45,177 nucleotides of DNA, taken from the NCBI GenBank assembly GCA_944381395.1, contig CALWKY010000016.1:1-45177 (forward strand), read 5' to 3'. How positions within the stretch are numbered: the first letter of the stretch is position 1; each line of letters starts with the position of its first letter. The translations under genes were made by a program, and so were the position numbers. The notes under the pieces are model-generated. The model searched no databases and was not told where the DNA came from. It saw only the letters and a list, made by a program, of their open reading frames with translations. This DNA comes from an uncultured Lachnospiraceae bacterium (GTDB taxonomy: Bacteria; Bacillota; Clostridia; Lachnospirales; Anaerotignaceae). This document shows, one piece after another, positions 18,721 through 26,598 of this stretch.

Positions 18721-19287
18721 ATGGATCGAAGACAGCAAAAAACAAGAGCCGCCATTTTTACAGCATTTACCACACTTCTGACGCAAAAAAGTTATAGTAA
18801 AATTACGGTACAAGACATCATTGATACAGCAGATGTTGGTCGTACCACTTTTTATGCCCATTTTGAAACAAAAGATGATCTGCTCAAAGCCCTTTGTGAA
18901 GCATTATTTCAGCATATCATGGATAGCGCCAAAGACTGTACCCATACTCACGGTCTTTACACCAACGATCAGCCAGAATCCATTTTCTGCCACTTGTTGC
19001 AACATTTACAGGAAAATGATCATCATATATTGGAATTATTAACCTGCGACCAAAGCGGTATTTTTCTAAGATATTTTCAAGACAGTCTATCTGCCCTCAT
19101 TGAAAGTCACTATATTGAACCGAGCGATCAATTTGTCGTTCCCAGAGATTTTCTCATCCATCATATTTCCGGCAGTTTTGTAGAAATGGTCCTGTGGTGG
19201 ATGAAAGGACACCAAAAATACACACCCGTAGAATTAGATCAGTATTTTCGCTGTGTCATTGCGCCTATTTTATCCAAATTATCATGA
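18721..19287 (+). CDS. TetR/AcrR family transcriptional regulator
   Basis: A 188-residue protein. The N-terminal DNA-binding domain (about residues 1-50) ends in the family signature around ITVQDIIDTADVGRTTFYAHFETKDDLL. The remaining helical domain is the variable ligand-binding and dimerisation part, of the type with a TetR C-terminal domain seen in Firmicutes regulators. I chose the ATG at 18721 because GGAAGGAG lies 7 nt upstream; the frame extends 28 codons further with no such site. It is transcribed divergently from the P1B ATPase with a palindrome in the shared spacer. It most likely represses that pump and responds to metal or another toxic ligand. The ligand is unknown. Confidence 0.9.
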   Translation: MDRRQQKTRAAIFTAFTTLLTQKSYSKITVQDIIDTADVGRTTFYAHFETKDDLLKALCEALFQHIMDSAKDCTHTHGLYTNDQPESIFCHLLQHLQENDHHILELLTCDQSGIFLRYFQDSLSALIESHYIEPSDQFVVPRDFLIHHISGSFVEMVLWWMKGHQKYTPVELDQYFRCVIAPILSKLS

Positions 19288-19326
19288 TAGAAAGAATTTC
19301 TCCATCCCATAGTGCATTTTTTACAC

Positions 19327-19360
19327 AAAAAAAATCGGAGTAAGCAAGCTTACTCCGATT
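19327..19360 (-). terminator. Terminator of tRNA-Arg
   Basis: AATCGGAGTAAG and CTTACTCCGATT form a perfect 12-bp stem around CAAG. On the minus strand a T-run follows directly. It begins 4 bp beyond the tRNA 3' end. Confidence 0.9.
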
Positions 19361-19363
19361 ACC

Positions 19364-19437
<74 letters not shown>

Positions 19438-19459
19438 ATATTTCTTTCGAACAGAAGTT

Positions 19460-19488
19460 ATTTTATCCTTTTTTTCATACTTTGTCAA
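19460..19488 (-). promoter_or_regulatory. Promoter of tRNA-Arg
   Basis: On the minus strand the -35 is TTGACA (19483-19488) and the -10 is TAAAAT (19460-19465), with a 17-bp spacer. They lie just upstream of the tRNA 5' end. Confidence 0.8.
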
Positions 19489-19580
19489 CCCTTTTCTTCG
19501 GAAAAATAGAAAATCTTTTTATGAATGACTCAGTCAAAATTCTAGGCTTTACACCATCTCTGTGCTTTCTTTGCAAATTC

Positions 19581-19609
19581 TTGACTTTTCAAGATACCAA
19601 TACTACAAT
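19581..19609 (+). promoter_or_regulatory. Promoter of the MATE exporter
   Basis: TTGACT (19581-19586), a 17-bp spacer and TACAAT (19604-19609) form a near-consensus promoter about 80 nt before the chosen ATG. Confidence 0.7.
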
Positions 19610-19693
19610 AAAATTGATTCTGACAAAGAAACACAAAATATGATTGCCAGATATTATTTTATGATTGGAAAGACAATGGCGAGGAGTTATACC

Positions 19694-21070
19694 ATGAATA
19701 GAGCAATCCCCCAAAATTATATCTTCAGTAACCGAGACTTAAAGCGTTTGATTATCCCATTGATGATTGAGCAATTTTTAGCGATTTTCGTGGGTCTGTC
19801 AGACTCCATTATGGTTTCTTCTGTTAGCGAAGCTGCCGTTTCTGCGGTTAGTTTGATTGATACCTTGATGGTTCTGCTAATCAATGTTTTTACTGCCTTG
19901 GCTACCGGCGGTGCTATCGTCGCTGGGCAGGCATTGGGAAGAAAAGACCCCGAAACAGGCTGCAAAATAACAGAACAGCTGGTTATGCTGTCTTTTTTCG
20001 TTGCACTCGTTATCATGATCGGCATATTTGTATGCAAATGGTTCATTCTCCACGTGGTATTTGGTCAGATTGAACCGGATGTTATGGAAAATTGCAATAC
20101 ATATCTGGTGATCGTTGCCCTGTCTATTCCATTTTTGGCATTATATAACGCCGGCGCTGGTGTGCATCGCGCTACTGGAGATTCCAAAACCCCTATGCGG
20201 TTATCACTGATTATGAATGGTATTAACCTAGTGGGAAATGCTATTTTAATCTATGGTCTAAACATGGGTATCGCGGGCGCAGCGATTCCTACAACCGTAT
20301 CCCGTATGTTTGCCGGCATCATGATGCTTTATCTGCTGAAAAACCCGCAAAAAATCCTGCATGTATCCTCTTATCAAAAAATGCGTCCTAATCGGGAACT
20401 GATGGGGCAGATTGCGCGGGTAGGCATTCCTTACAGTATGGAAAGCAGTCTGTTCCAGCTTGGTAAAGTTTTGGTTTTTAGTCTGGTTTCCACTTTTGGT
20501 ACCACTGCGATCACTGCCAACGCTGTCTGCTATAAAATGAGTGACTTCATTATTTTAGGTGGTCAAGCTGTAGGATTTGCTCTTTCTTCCGTAGCTGCAC
20601 AATGTGTTGGCGCCGGTGACTATACGCAAGTGCGTTTCTACACCAAACGTTTGGTAGGTTACTCTTATGCAGCGGTCTGGACATTGAATGCTGTGGTGCT
20701 GCTTTCTTTACCCCTTTTATTAAAGCTGTACCACCTTTCTCCGGAAACTGCAGAACTATCCACACACATCATGTATTTCCATGCCATTATGGTTATGACT
20801 GTTTGGCCCCTCAGCTGGACAACACCCAACGCATTGCGTGCTGCCAGTGATACGCCTTTCTGTATGAAGGTGGCTATGGGTTCTGTCATAGTTTGCCGTG
20901 TGTTCTTTAGCTACTTGCTGGGCAAATATATGAATTTGGGCGTATTTGGTATTTGGATTGCTATGACATTAGACTGGGCATTTCGCGCCCTTGTATTCAC
21001 ATTGCGATTCCGCGGTACAAAATGGTACGCTTCTGCAGAAAATACAAAAAAGGCAAAATTGGCTCCATAA
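19694..21070 (+). CDS. MATE family multidrug/Na+ antiporter
   Basis: A 458-residue integral membrane protein with the expected 12 helices in two homologous halves. The first begins LKRLIIPLMIEQFLAIFVGLSDSIMVS, typical of MATE exporters in the DinF/NorM superfamily. The family expels cationic drugs or metabolites in exchange for Na+ or H+. I chose the ATG at 19694 with GAGGAG 7 nt upstream. An ATG at 19677 is possible, and the frame opens at 19562. It is monocistronic, with its own promoter and a terminator 4 bp after the stop. Substrate specificity cannot be read from sequence. Confidence 0.92.
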   Translation: MNRAIPQNYIFSNRDLKRLIIPLMIEQFLAIFVGLSDSIMVSSVSEAAVSAVSLIDTLMVLLINVFTALATGGAIVAGQALGRKDPETGCKITEQLVMLSFFVALVIMIGIFVCKWFILHVVFGQIEPDVMENCNTYLVIVALSIPFLALYNAGAGVHRATGDSKTPMRLSLIMNGINLVGNAILIYGLNMGIAGAAIPTTVSRMFAGIMMLYLLKNPQKILHVSSYQKMRPNRELMGQIARVGIPYSMESSLFQLGKVLVFSLVSTFGTTAITANAVCYKMSDFIILGGQAVGFALSSVAAQCVGAGDYTQVRFYTKRLVGYSYAAVWTLNAVVLLSLPLLLKLYHLSPETAELSTHIMYFHAIMVMTVWPLSWTTPNALRAASDTPFCMKVAMGSVIVCRVFFSYLLGKYMNLGVFGIWIAMTLDWAFRALVFTLRFRGTKWYASAENTKKAKLAP

Positions 21071-21073
21071 GTT

Positions 21074-21103
21074 AAGAAAGCTCCCGTTCGGGAGCTTTCT
21101 TTA
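21074..21103 (+). terminator. Terminator of the MATE gene
   Basis: AAGAAAGCTCCCG and CGGGAGCTTTCTT pair perfectly around a short loop, just after the MATE stop codon. Confidence 0.9.
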
Positions 21104-21183
21104 TGAAAAAACTTGTTTTATACCAAATTTCCCATTATGATAGAAGCAAGAAAAACCACAATACATTTAGGAGGTGTAGCCCC

Positions 21184-21960
21184 ATGGAGAAAAAAAATAT
21201 TGCTGTGGTAACTGGAGCCAGCGGCGGACTTGGCAGAGAATTTGTACGTCTTTTGGCAAAAGATCCAGAAATTGATGAAGTTTGGGCAATTGCACGAAAT
21301 GAAGAAAAGCTGTACCATCTGAAAAAGAAAATTGGCAAGAAAGTAAAAACATATTCTGCAGATCTATCCAATCGAAAGGAACTGCAAGTATTTGCTGCAG
21401 AATTTGAACGGGAACAAGTTTCCATCCATTGGCTTATTAACAATGCAGGCTTTGCAAAGTTTTGTACATACGATGATATCTCTATAGATGAGTCCATAAA
21501 TATGATCGACTTAAACGTGTCGGCAGTTGTAGCGTTTGGTTTGATTGCGCTGCCCTTTATGGAACGGGGCAGCCATATTGTCAATATTGCTTCTCAGGCT
21601 TCTTTCCAGCCGCTGCCTTATTTGAATATTTATGCTGCTACAAAAGCATTTGTCCGGAATTATACCAGGGCATTGCATCTGGAATTAAAAGAACGCGGTA
21701 TCACTGCCACCGCGGTATGCCCCGGCTGGATGCAGACTGGTTTAATGGACAGAGGTCATGTAGAAACTGCCAAAGCCATTTCTGTCTTTCCCTTCCTTTC
21801 CGCCCCTGCAAAAGTAGCGGCTAAAGCGCTGCGGGATGCAAAAAAAGGAAAAGATATTTCCGTTTATGGGTTCTATGTCAAGTGCTGTCATGTAGTAGCA
21901 AAATTACTGCCTCAAAGATGCATGATGCAGGCTTGGCTAAAACAACAAAAGCTGATGTAA
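21184..21960 (+). CDS. Short-chain dehydrogenase/reductase (SDR)
   Basis: A 258-residue classical SDR. The nucleotide-binding motif is TGASGGLG near residue 13, the structural motif NNAG lies near 90, and the catalytic Ser and Y-x3-K appear in NIASQASFQPLPYLNIYAAT, where Tyr and the Lys after AAT close the active site. The C-terminal part contains a partly hydrophobic helix. These enzymes oxidise or reduce hydroxyl and keto groups with NAD(P)H. The sequence type resembles DltE/YqjQ-like SDRs of Firmicutes, with unknown substrate. The ATG at 21184 has AGGAGG 9 nt upstream. It follows the MATE terminator and ends in its own palindromic terminator. Confidence 0.88.
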   Translation: MEKKNIAVVTGASGGLGREFVRLLAKDPEIDEVWAIARNEEKLYHLKKKIGKKVKTYSADLSNRKELQVFAAEFEREQVSIHWLINNAGFAKFCTYDDISIDESINMIDLNVSAVVAFGLIALPFMERGSHIVNIASQASFQPLPYLNIYAATKAFVRNYTRALHLELKERGITATAVCPGWMQTGLMDRGHVETAKAISVFPFLSAPAKVAAKALRDAKKGKDISVYGFYVKCCHVVAKLLPQRCMMQAWLKQQKLM

Positions 21961-21996
21961 GGGGATGATAAATCCTGTTCCGTAAGAAAACAAATC

Positions 21997-22041
21997 TAGC
22001 TGGAATCCTTTCCATGGAAGGATTCCAGCTATTTTCTTTTT
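21997..22041 (+). terminator. Terminator of the SDR gene (possibly bidirectional)
   Basis: A 14-bp perfect stem, TAGCTGGAATCCTT with its complement at 22018-22031, encloses a 7-nt loop. It is followed by ATTTTCTTTTT on the plus strand. The converging membrane-protein gene ends at 22081 and may use it too. Confidence 0.88.
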
Positions 22042-22080
22042 AAGAATATTCAATATCTGCTTTCAGTATAGCAATAGAGA

Positions 22081-22470
22081 TTATTTCTGTTCTTCATTAC
22101 CATCTCCCAAATTGTTTTCCGCTACAACTTTAGATTGCTGCTTCATTTTTGCAAAAGAGACAAAGCAAAGTACCATTTGAATCACAACAAAAGGAGCATA
22201 AATAAACATACAAACGATAGAAACAGCATATAGTATGCCTGCAACCAGTGCTGCCCACCGTGCTTTCAAGAGCCATCCAACCCAATTAAAAATCAGTGCT
22301 ATACCAACACAAACCATATGCGGCATTACGATAGCCGTTGCAATGCCACCTGCAACGATTTCGCTATCGGTAGCAGCATTTGTGAGACTGCCTGAAAAAT
22401 ATGTAACGAGATAGATAAAATATAATCCCCCTAAAATTCCTGCTATCAGCAATAATTTACTTCTTTTCAT
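22081..22470 (-). CDS. Small membrane protein with about four helices, family unrecognised
   Basis: A 129-residue protein with hydrophobic segments at about 5-26, 36-50, 52-68 and 70-108, then a polar tail of about 20 residues rich in Glu, Asn and Gln. No motif is recognised. It lies 19 bp after the lipoprotein gene on the same strand with an AGGAGG site, so the two are co-transcribed. It may anchor or partner the lipoprotein. Codon use is more AT-rich than in the neighbouring core genes, as in the other genes of this patch. Confidence 0.75.
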   Translation of the reverse strand: MKRSKLLLIAGILGGLYFIYLVTYFSGSLTNAATDSEIVAGGIATAIVMPHMVCVGIALIFNWVGWLLKARWAALVAGILYAVSIVCMFIYAPFVVIQMVLCFVSFAKMKQQSKVVAENNLGDGNEEQK

Positions 22471-22489
22471 TTACCTTTCCTCCTGACTT

Positions 22490-23620
22490 TCAATTTAGCT
22501 TTTTTCCTTCATAAAGTGCACAAAAATCATCATAATATGGACTTTCCCATGTTTCACCCTCAAAGGTTTCATAGGATATAACCATTGCTTTGAATGTTAC
22601 TATTCCATTATTTTCTGCAAGTTCAAATCCGCTATTCTCTCCAAAAGTATCACCTCCTACAAGATTGATATCTAGGTAGCTAACTTCTTTAACGTAAGAA
22701 CCACCTCTAAAGTCATATTTTCCCTCAATTTTTACAGGAAGATTATTTTTATCCCATGCTACAAATGCAACAACAGCATTTTTTATATCTTCTGTAGTAT
22801 TATTTTGTATAATTACTTGCAGCACATCTGGATAAAGAGATTTGTACCGATCACTTTGAACAACATACTTTGTATTTATAACAGTAATTGGTTGTTTGGC
22901 TAAATTTGCCTCTAATTCATCTGCCGTCATAACCTCATTACTCTTTGAATCAACAGATTCTTCCAGTTCTCCAATTTCTTCTGTTTTTTCTATAATGTTA
23001 AACGTATCATTCTTTTCAATCTTCACATTGATTCTCATATCATCAGAATATTTTTTTCCTTCATAAAGTGTTTGAAACTCGTCATAATAGGGGTTTTCCC
23101 AAGTATCTCCATCAAAGGTTTCAAAAGAAACGGCAATTGCCTTAAAGGTAGCAATTTGACAATTCTCATCAAGAGAATATCCGTTTTCCTGCCCATAGGT
23201 ATCACCGCCAATTAGATTTATATCAGAATAGTTTACCTGCTTCAGATAAGTGGTTTCGCCAAAATCAAATTGTCCTTTGATCTTAACAGGAAGAGAATTG
23301 CTATCCCACGCCACAAACGCTACCACTGCATTTTTTATATCTTCTGTTGTATTGTTTTGCACAATTGCCTGTAGCATATCCGGATAAATGGATTTGTACT
23401 GCTCATCTTGGACAATATATTTTGTACTAATAACAGCTAAAGGTTGTTCAGATAACAATTCTTCGAACTCCGTTATACTCATTTCTTGTTCTGTTATTTC
23501 TTCTTTGGATGATGAAGCATCCTGGCTGGAATTTTCTTTATCTGCACCCCCACTACAGCCAGAAATCATCAGCATCATCCCCGTTAGAAGGATTGTGGTC
23601 AATAAAATTTTCCCTTTCAT
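22490..23620 (-). CDS. Lipoprotein with two tandem copies of a DUF5780-like domain
   Basis: A 376-residue protein with a type II signal peptide; the lipobox ISGC puts the lipid-modified Cys near residue 22. The mature protein consists of two clearly homologous halves (about 50-190 and 225-376). Each contains the stretch NNTTEDIKNAVVAFVAWD, then an LPVKI-x-G motif, a DINL-x-GGDT motif and YYD near the end. The pattern resembles the DUF5780 lipoproteins of Firmicutes; I assign that name from memory and cannot check it. The function is unknown. The ATG at 23620 has AAGGAGG upstream. The promoter lies inside a 12-bp repeat array next to a divergent ribbon-helix-helix regulator. Confidence 0.82.
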   Translation of the reverse strand: MKGKILLTTILLTGMMLMISGCSGGADKENSSQDASSSKEEITEQEMSITEFEELLSEQPLAVISTKYIVQDEQYKSIYPDMLQAIVQNNTTEDIKNAVVAFVAWDSNSLPVKIKGQFDFGETTYLKQVNYSDINLIGGDTYGQENGYSLDENCQIATFKAIAVSFETFDGDTWENPYYDEFQTLYEGKKYSDDMRINVKIEKNDTFNIIEKTEEIGELEESVDSKSNEVMTADELEANLAKQPITVINTKYVVQSDRYKSLYPDVLQVIIQNNTTEDIKNAVVAFVAWDKNNLPVKIEGKYDFRGGSYVKEVSYLDINLVGGDTFGENSGFELAENNGIVTFKAMVISYETFEGETWESPYYDDFCALYEGKKLN

Positions 23621-23652
23621 TTTTGCCTCCTTTTTCTAACCCCTTGTATTTT

Positions 23653-23712
23653 ATAACATAAATTATAACATAAATTATAACATAAATAATAATATAAATT
23701 ATAACATATTAA
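23653..23712. repeat. Five tandem 12-bp repeats, probable operator array
   Basis: The units are ATAACATAAATT (23653-23664), the same again (23665-23676), then three one- to three-base variants at 23677, 23689 and 23701. An inverted partial copy, AATTATGTTAT, occurs at 23732-23742. On the minus strand the junctions create repeated TATAAT sequences. The array lies between the lipoprotein gene and the divergent ribbon-helix-helix gene. Confidence 0.85.
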
Positions 23713-23726
23713 TAACTGATTTGCAA
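23698..23726 (-). promoter_or_regulatory. Promoter of the lipoprotein operon
   Basis: On the minus strand the -35 is TTGCAA (23721-23726) and the -10 is TATAAT (23698-23703), with a 17-bp spacer. The -10 sits in the repeat array and the other repeats extend over the transcription start, which suits repression. Confidence 0.65.
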
Positions 23727-23754
23727 TCATAAAATTATGTTATGAGGTGATTGT

Positions 23755-23973
23755 ATGGATAATGAAAAATTGATTTTATCTCCAAAGCGTGCCAAAGGTG
23801 AAGATGGCTTTAAGACATTTTCAATAAGAATAAAAGAAGATTTAGTGGAAAAAATAAATGATATATCGAATAAAACAGGATATAGCCGAAATGAACTTAT
23901 TGGTAAATTTTTAGAATATGCTGTCGAAAGATGTGTAATAGCTGATACAAAACAAGAGGAATCAAAAGACTGA
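23755..23973 (+). CDS. Ribbon-helix-helix (CopG/Arc-like) DNA-binding protein
   Basis: A 72-residue protein. Residues about 20-60 (KTFSIRIKEDLVEKINDIS, then a turn, then YSRNELIGKFLEYAVERC) have the strand-helix-helix pattern of the RHH fold. The strand side chains would contact the major groove as a dimer. An 18-residue basic N-terminal arm precedes the fold. RHH repressors commonly bind arrays of short repeats, and one lies just upstream at 23653-23712. It therefore most likely controls itself and the divergent lipoprotein operon. A GAGGTG site precedes the ATG. The last codons lie inside the left arm of the terminator hairpin. Confidence 0.8.
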   Translation: MDNEKLILSPKRAKGEDGFKTFSIRIKEDLVEKINDISNKTGYSRNELIGKFLEYAVERCVIADTKQEESKD

Positions 23974-23999
23974 TTTTTTCTTTTGATTCCTCTTGTTTT
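23949..23999 (+). terminator. 20-bp-stem terminator overlapping the RHH gene end
   Basis: The arm 23949-23968 is perfectly complementary to 23980-23999 (20 bp), and the stop codon lies in the loop. The left arm encodes the last residues of the RHH protein. The T-run is short (TTTT), but the stem is unusually long. Confidence 0.75.
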
Positions 24000-24150
24000 A
24001 TCTGTTTTTATGAATATATTGCCATCAACATATTTGAGCAATCTTTTAATATATGCAAAATATTTTTCAACTCTCTGTACTTTATAATATATTTCCATTT
24101 AAAGAATATATCACATAATCATTCCCATGGCGTAATTAAAAAAATTTTTA

Positions 24151-24193
24151 AAAAAAGAGAGAGTCAAGGCATACAGCCTTGACCCTCTCTTTT
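24151..24193 (-). terminator. Terminator of tmRNA
   Basis: AAAAGAGAGAGTCAAGG and CCTTGACCCTCTCTTTT form a long stem with one mismatch. On the minus strand a T-rich tract follows. It lies about 55 bp beyond the mature tmRNA 3' end. Confidence 0.85.
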
Positions 24194-24248
24194 CGTAGTT
24201 GACATTGCTTCTACACGCAAAAAGTGCAATACAATATCCATTTTTTCC

Positions 24249-24604
24249 TGGAGATGAGGGGAGTCGAACCCCTGTCCGAAAACCCATCGGTAAAAACTTC
24301 TCCCATCACAGTCCATCTTTTTTTATTCCCCCAACAATGGCGCCGAAGGACAGGCTCCCTGTCAGGGTAGCTTCATGAATCTTTTCTTACGGCAAAGCTT
24401 ACATAAGAAAGTGCCCTGCAAAGTCGATGCCAAACACTTCAGCAGCAGGACGCCGAAGGTTGACAGCTGCCGCAATTAGGCAGCGTATGCGTAATTATTG
24501 TTGTCGTTTCTTTTTAAAAAAGTTTCCGGCTTGATGACGCAGTTCACCGGGCTGCGGATGGCTATCTCTACTTTCAAGATCCCCGTCGAAACCTTTACAT
24601 CCCC
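24249..24604 (-). ncRNA. ssrA: Transfer-messenger RNA (tmRNA)
   Basis: A 356-nt one-piece tmRNA. The tRNA-like ends pair (GGGGATG with CATCTCC, discriminator A). The 5' part has the conserved GTTTCGACGGGGA, and the 3' part has GGGGTTCGACTCCCC as the T-arm. The reading frame encodes a tag ending NDNNNYAYAA, followed by TAA. Codons just before it are AAA-AGA, so the exact resume codon is not certain. The RNA rescues stalled ribosomes and marks the product for proteolysis, with SmpB. The smpB gene ends 7 bp upstream, so the two are probably co-transcribed. ClpX and ClpP, which degrade tagged proteins, are encoded 7 kb away. Confidence 0.97.
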
Positions 24605-24611
24605 ATAATCA

Positions 24612-25085
24612 TTACATGGTCAGGTTCCGGATTTTGAAATCCTTTTCAATGGCACGACGCATATCGTTTTTCGCCAAAGTTTCCCGCTTATCATAAAGCT
24701 TTTTACCCTTGGCCAAGGCAATGTCCACCTTCACCAGCCCATGGTGAAAGTAAACCTTTAAGGGAACTACCGTATAGCCCGCTTGTCTGACTTGCGCATC
24801 CAGCTTCCGTATTTCTGCCTTATGCAGCAGCAAGCGTCTGGTGCGCAGCGGGTCTTTATTGAAGATATTTCCCTGTTCATAGGGAGAAATATGCATGCTA
24901 TAAATCAATGCTTCCCCACGCTCAATACGGATGAAGCTTTCCTTCAGGGAACATTTACCCGCGCGAAGGCTTTTCACTTCCGTACCAGAAAGAGAGATAC
25001 CTGCCTGAAAGGTTTCTTCAATAAAATAATCATGGTATGCTTTTTTATTCTGTGCAATCAATCGATTGGTTTTTTCCTTTGCCAC
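24612..25085 (-). CDS. smpB: SsrA-binding protein SmpB
   Basis: A 157-residue protein of normal length. It starts [20 protein letters not shown] and contains [11 protein letters not shown] and the C-terminal [16 protein letters not shown], all signatures of SmpB. The basic C-terminal tail enters the mRNA channel during trans-translation. The start is GTG at 25085, 8 nt after AGGAGG. A GTG three codons earlier overlaps the ribosome binding site itself and is unlikely. The gene lies directly upstream of ssrA on the same strand. Confidence 0.96.
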   Translation of the reverse strand: MAKEKTNRLIAQNKKAYHDYFIEETFQAGISLSGTEVKSLRAGKCSLKESFIRIERGEALIYSMHISPYEQGNIFNKDPLRTRRLLLHKAEIRKLDAQVRQAGYTVVPLKVYFHHGLVKVDIALAKGKKLYDKRETLAKNDMRRAIEKDFKIRNLTM

Positions 25086-25114
25086 AGGTATCACCTCCTT
25101 TTTGTCTGCATTTC

Positions 25115-25143
25115 ATCTTACCACATGCGGCAAAAAAAAGCAA
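25115..25143 (-). promoter_or_regulatory. Promoter of smpB-ssrA
   Basis: On the minus strand the -35 is TTGCTT (25138-25143), and an extended -10 TGG-TAAGAT has its hexamer at 25115-25120. The spacer is 17 bp. Confidence 0.55.
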
Positions 25144-25296
25144 ATGACAATCCTGTTACAAAATACTTTTTCAAGTCAATTCCTGACATTTTTCCTAAGA
25201 TATGAAAAAAAACTTTTTTATTTCTCAAATATATATTATACTGAATACATATACATTTTATTCCTTCATAATCATGGAAAAAGGAGTTGCAAAATC

Positions 25297-26082
25297 ATGA
25301 GAGAAACCTTAAAGGATTGCAAGCGCATTGTGGTAAAAGTAGGTACTTCTACCATTACATATCCCAATGGCAAGTTAAACTTAAAAAGAATCGATTCTTT
25401 GGCATGGATGCTTTCCGATTTAGCAAACCGTGGCAAAGAAGTGGTTTTGGTTACTTCCGGTGCTATTGGTGTTGGTGCAGTCCGTATGAATATGAAAGAA
25501 CGCCCCACCATCGTGCGGGAAAAACAGGCGGCCGCTGCTGTTGGTCAAGCCGTACTGATGCAGATTTATCAAAACTTTTTCAATCAGTATAACCGCACCG
25601 TAGCACAAATCCTGCTGACCAAAGAAGAAGTGGGAACAGAAGAACGTACCACCAATACTACCAATACTTTCCGCACATTATTGGAAATGGGAATCATTCC
25701 TATTGTAAATGCGAACGACACCATTTCCACTTGGGAAATTGAATTTTCTGATAACGACCGTCTTTCTGCTTTAGTAGCAGGATTGATCGATGCAGATCTT
25801 TTGATTCTGTTAACAGATATTGATGCATTATATGATAAAAACCCCAAACTTCATCCCGATGCAAAACGTATTTCCTATGTGGAAAAAATCACGCCGGAGA
25901 TTGAAGCGATGGCTGGAGAAAAAGGCTCTACCTTTAGTGTAGGCGGCATGCAAACAAAGCTGGAAGCTGGTAAAATGTGTGAAGCAAATGGTATTCGTAT
26001 GGTAATTGCTTCCGGAGAAGAGCCGGAAAGTATTCTTTCCGTTGTAGAAGGAAAGGATATTGGTACCCTCTTTGGGAAATAA
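25297..26082 (+). CDS. proB: Glutamate 5-kinase, short form
   Basis: A 261-residue amino-acid kinase, first enzyme of proline synthesis (glutamate to glutamyl 5-phosphate). Motifs include VVKVGTSTIT near the N-terminus, VTSGAIGVG, the substrate loop around NANDTIS, and GGMQTKLEAG near the C-terminus. It ends without the PUA domain that enteric ProB carries, as in several Firmicutes. I chose the ATG at 25297, with AAGGAG upstream; the frame runs 77 codons further back through non-coding sequence. It begins a five-gene operon that ends with proA. Confidence 0.95.
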   Translation: MRETLKDCKRIVVKVGTSTITYPNGKLNLKRIDSLAWMLSDLANRGKEVVLVTSGAIGVGAVRMNMKERPTIVREKQAAAAVGQAVLMQIYQNFFNQYNRTVAQILLTKEEVGTEERTTNTTNTFRTLLEMGIIPIVNANDTISTWEIEFSDNDRLSALVAGLIDADLLILLTDIDALYDKNPKLHPDAKRISYVEKITPEIEAMAGEKGSTFSVGGMQTKLEAGKMCEANGIRMVIASGEEPESILSVVEGKDIGTLFGK

Positions 26083-26111
26083 TATCTATTAGGGAAAAAG
26101 GAGGTCATTAT

Positions 26112-26597
26112 ATGAGTTATTGTCCAAACTGCGGCAGAAAAATTGAAGATGAATCTGTAGGCTGCCCTTACTGCAATGCAGAAAATACACAATCTAAAGA
26201 TCAAACCATTATTGAGGGAGAGTACAAAGAAACTTCCTCTCAAACTGATTCCACGGAATCTCAAAATTTCAGCAACAGCCACACTGCCTATACCTATAGC
26301 AGCAACAGCAATCATGAAACAACGTCAGAACCAGAAGAAATGCAGACCATTCATCCTTTAATTAAAATTCTGGTATTGTTATTGATTATCATGACCAGCG
26401 GTGTTGGTGCTCTGGTGGGTATCATTGGCGGTTTGGTCATGATGAAAAGCCCCGTTGCAGACTATCGCGCTTTCGGTAAAACTATGTTGACTGTCAGCAT
26501 CGTTATGATCGTCATTTACCTGCTGTGCTGTGTTATCTTTGGCTCTATGGGTATCTTCGGCACCTTTTTGAATTTGGCGAACTACCCCTACTATTAA
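26112..26597 (+). CDS. Zinc-ribbon membrane protein
   Basis: A 161-residue protein. It opens with a treble-clef-like zinc ribbon, YCPNCGRKIEDESVGCPYC, with four Cys. A polar Ser/Thr/Glu-rich linker (about 30-78) follows, then two hydrophobic helices at about 82-112 and 122-150. Small zinc-ribbon membrane proteins of this layout are common and uncharacterised in Clostridia. It lies 29 bp after proB and 1 bp before the DUF2085 gene, within the proline operon. There is no visible link to proline synthesis. AAAGGAGG precedes the ATG. Confidence 0.82.
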   Translation: MSYCPNCGRKIEDESVGCPYCNAENTQSKDQTIIEGEYKETSSQTDSTESQNFSNSHTAYTYSSNSNHETTSEPEEMQTIHPLIKILVLLLIIMTSGVGALVGIIGGLVMMKSPVADYRAFGKTMLTVSIVMIVIYLLCCVIFGSMGIFGTFLNLANYPYY

Positions 26598-26598
26598 A

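Noticed and set aside
23653..23712. Possible CRISPR array
   Set aside because: The 12-bp units are directly adjacent with no spacers, and no cas gene is present. An operator array fits better.
23727..24098. 123-codon open frame on the minus strand over the RHH gene
   Set aside because: The overlapping RHH frame on the plus strand has a good ribosome binding site and a recognisable fold, while this one has neither.
22000..24249. Integrated element in ssrA with duplicated attachment site
   Set aside because: I found no second copy of the ssrA 3' end and no integrase gene.
25205..25296. T-box or other riboswitch controlling proB
   Set aside because: The leader is under 100 nt and lacks the conserved T-box sequence or a terminator.
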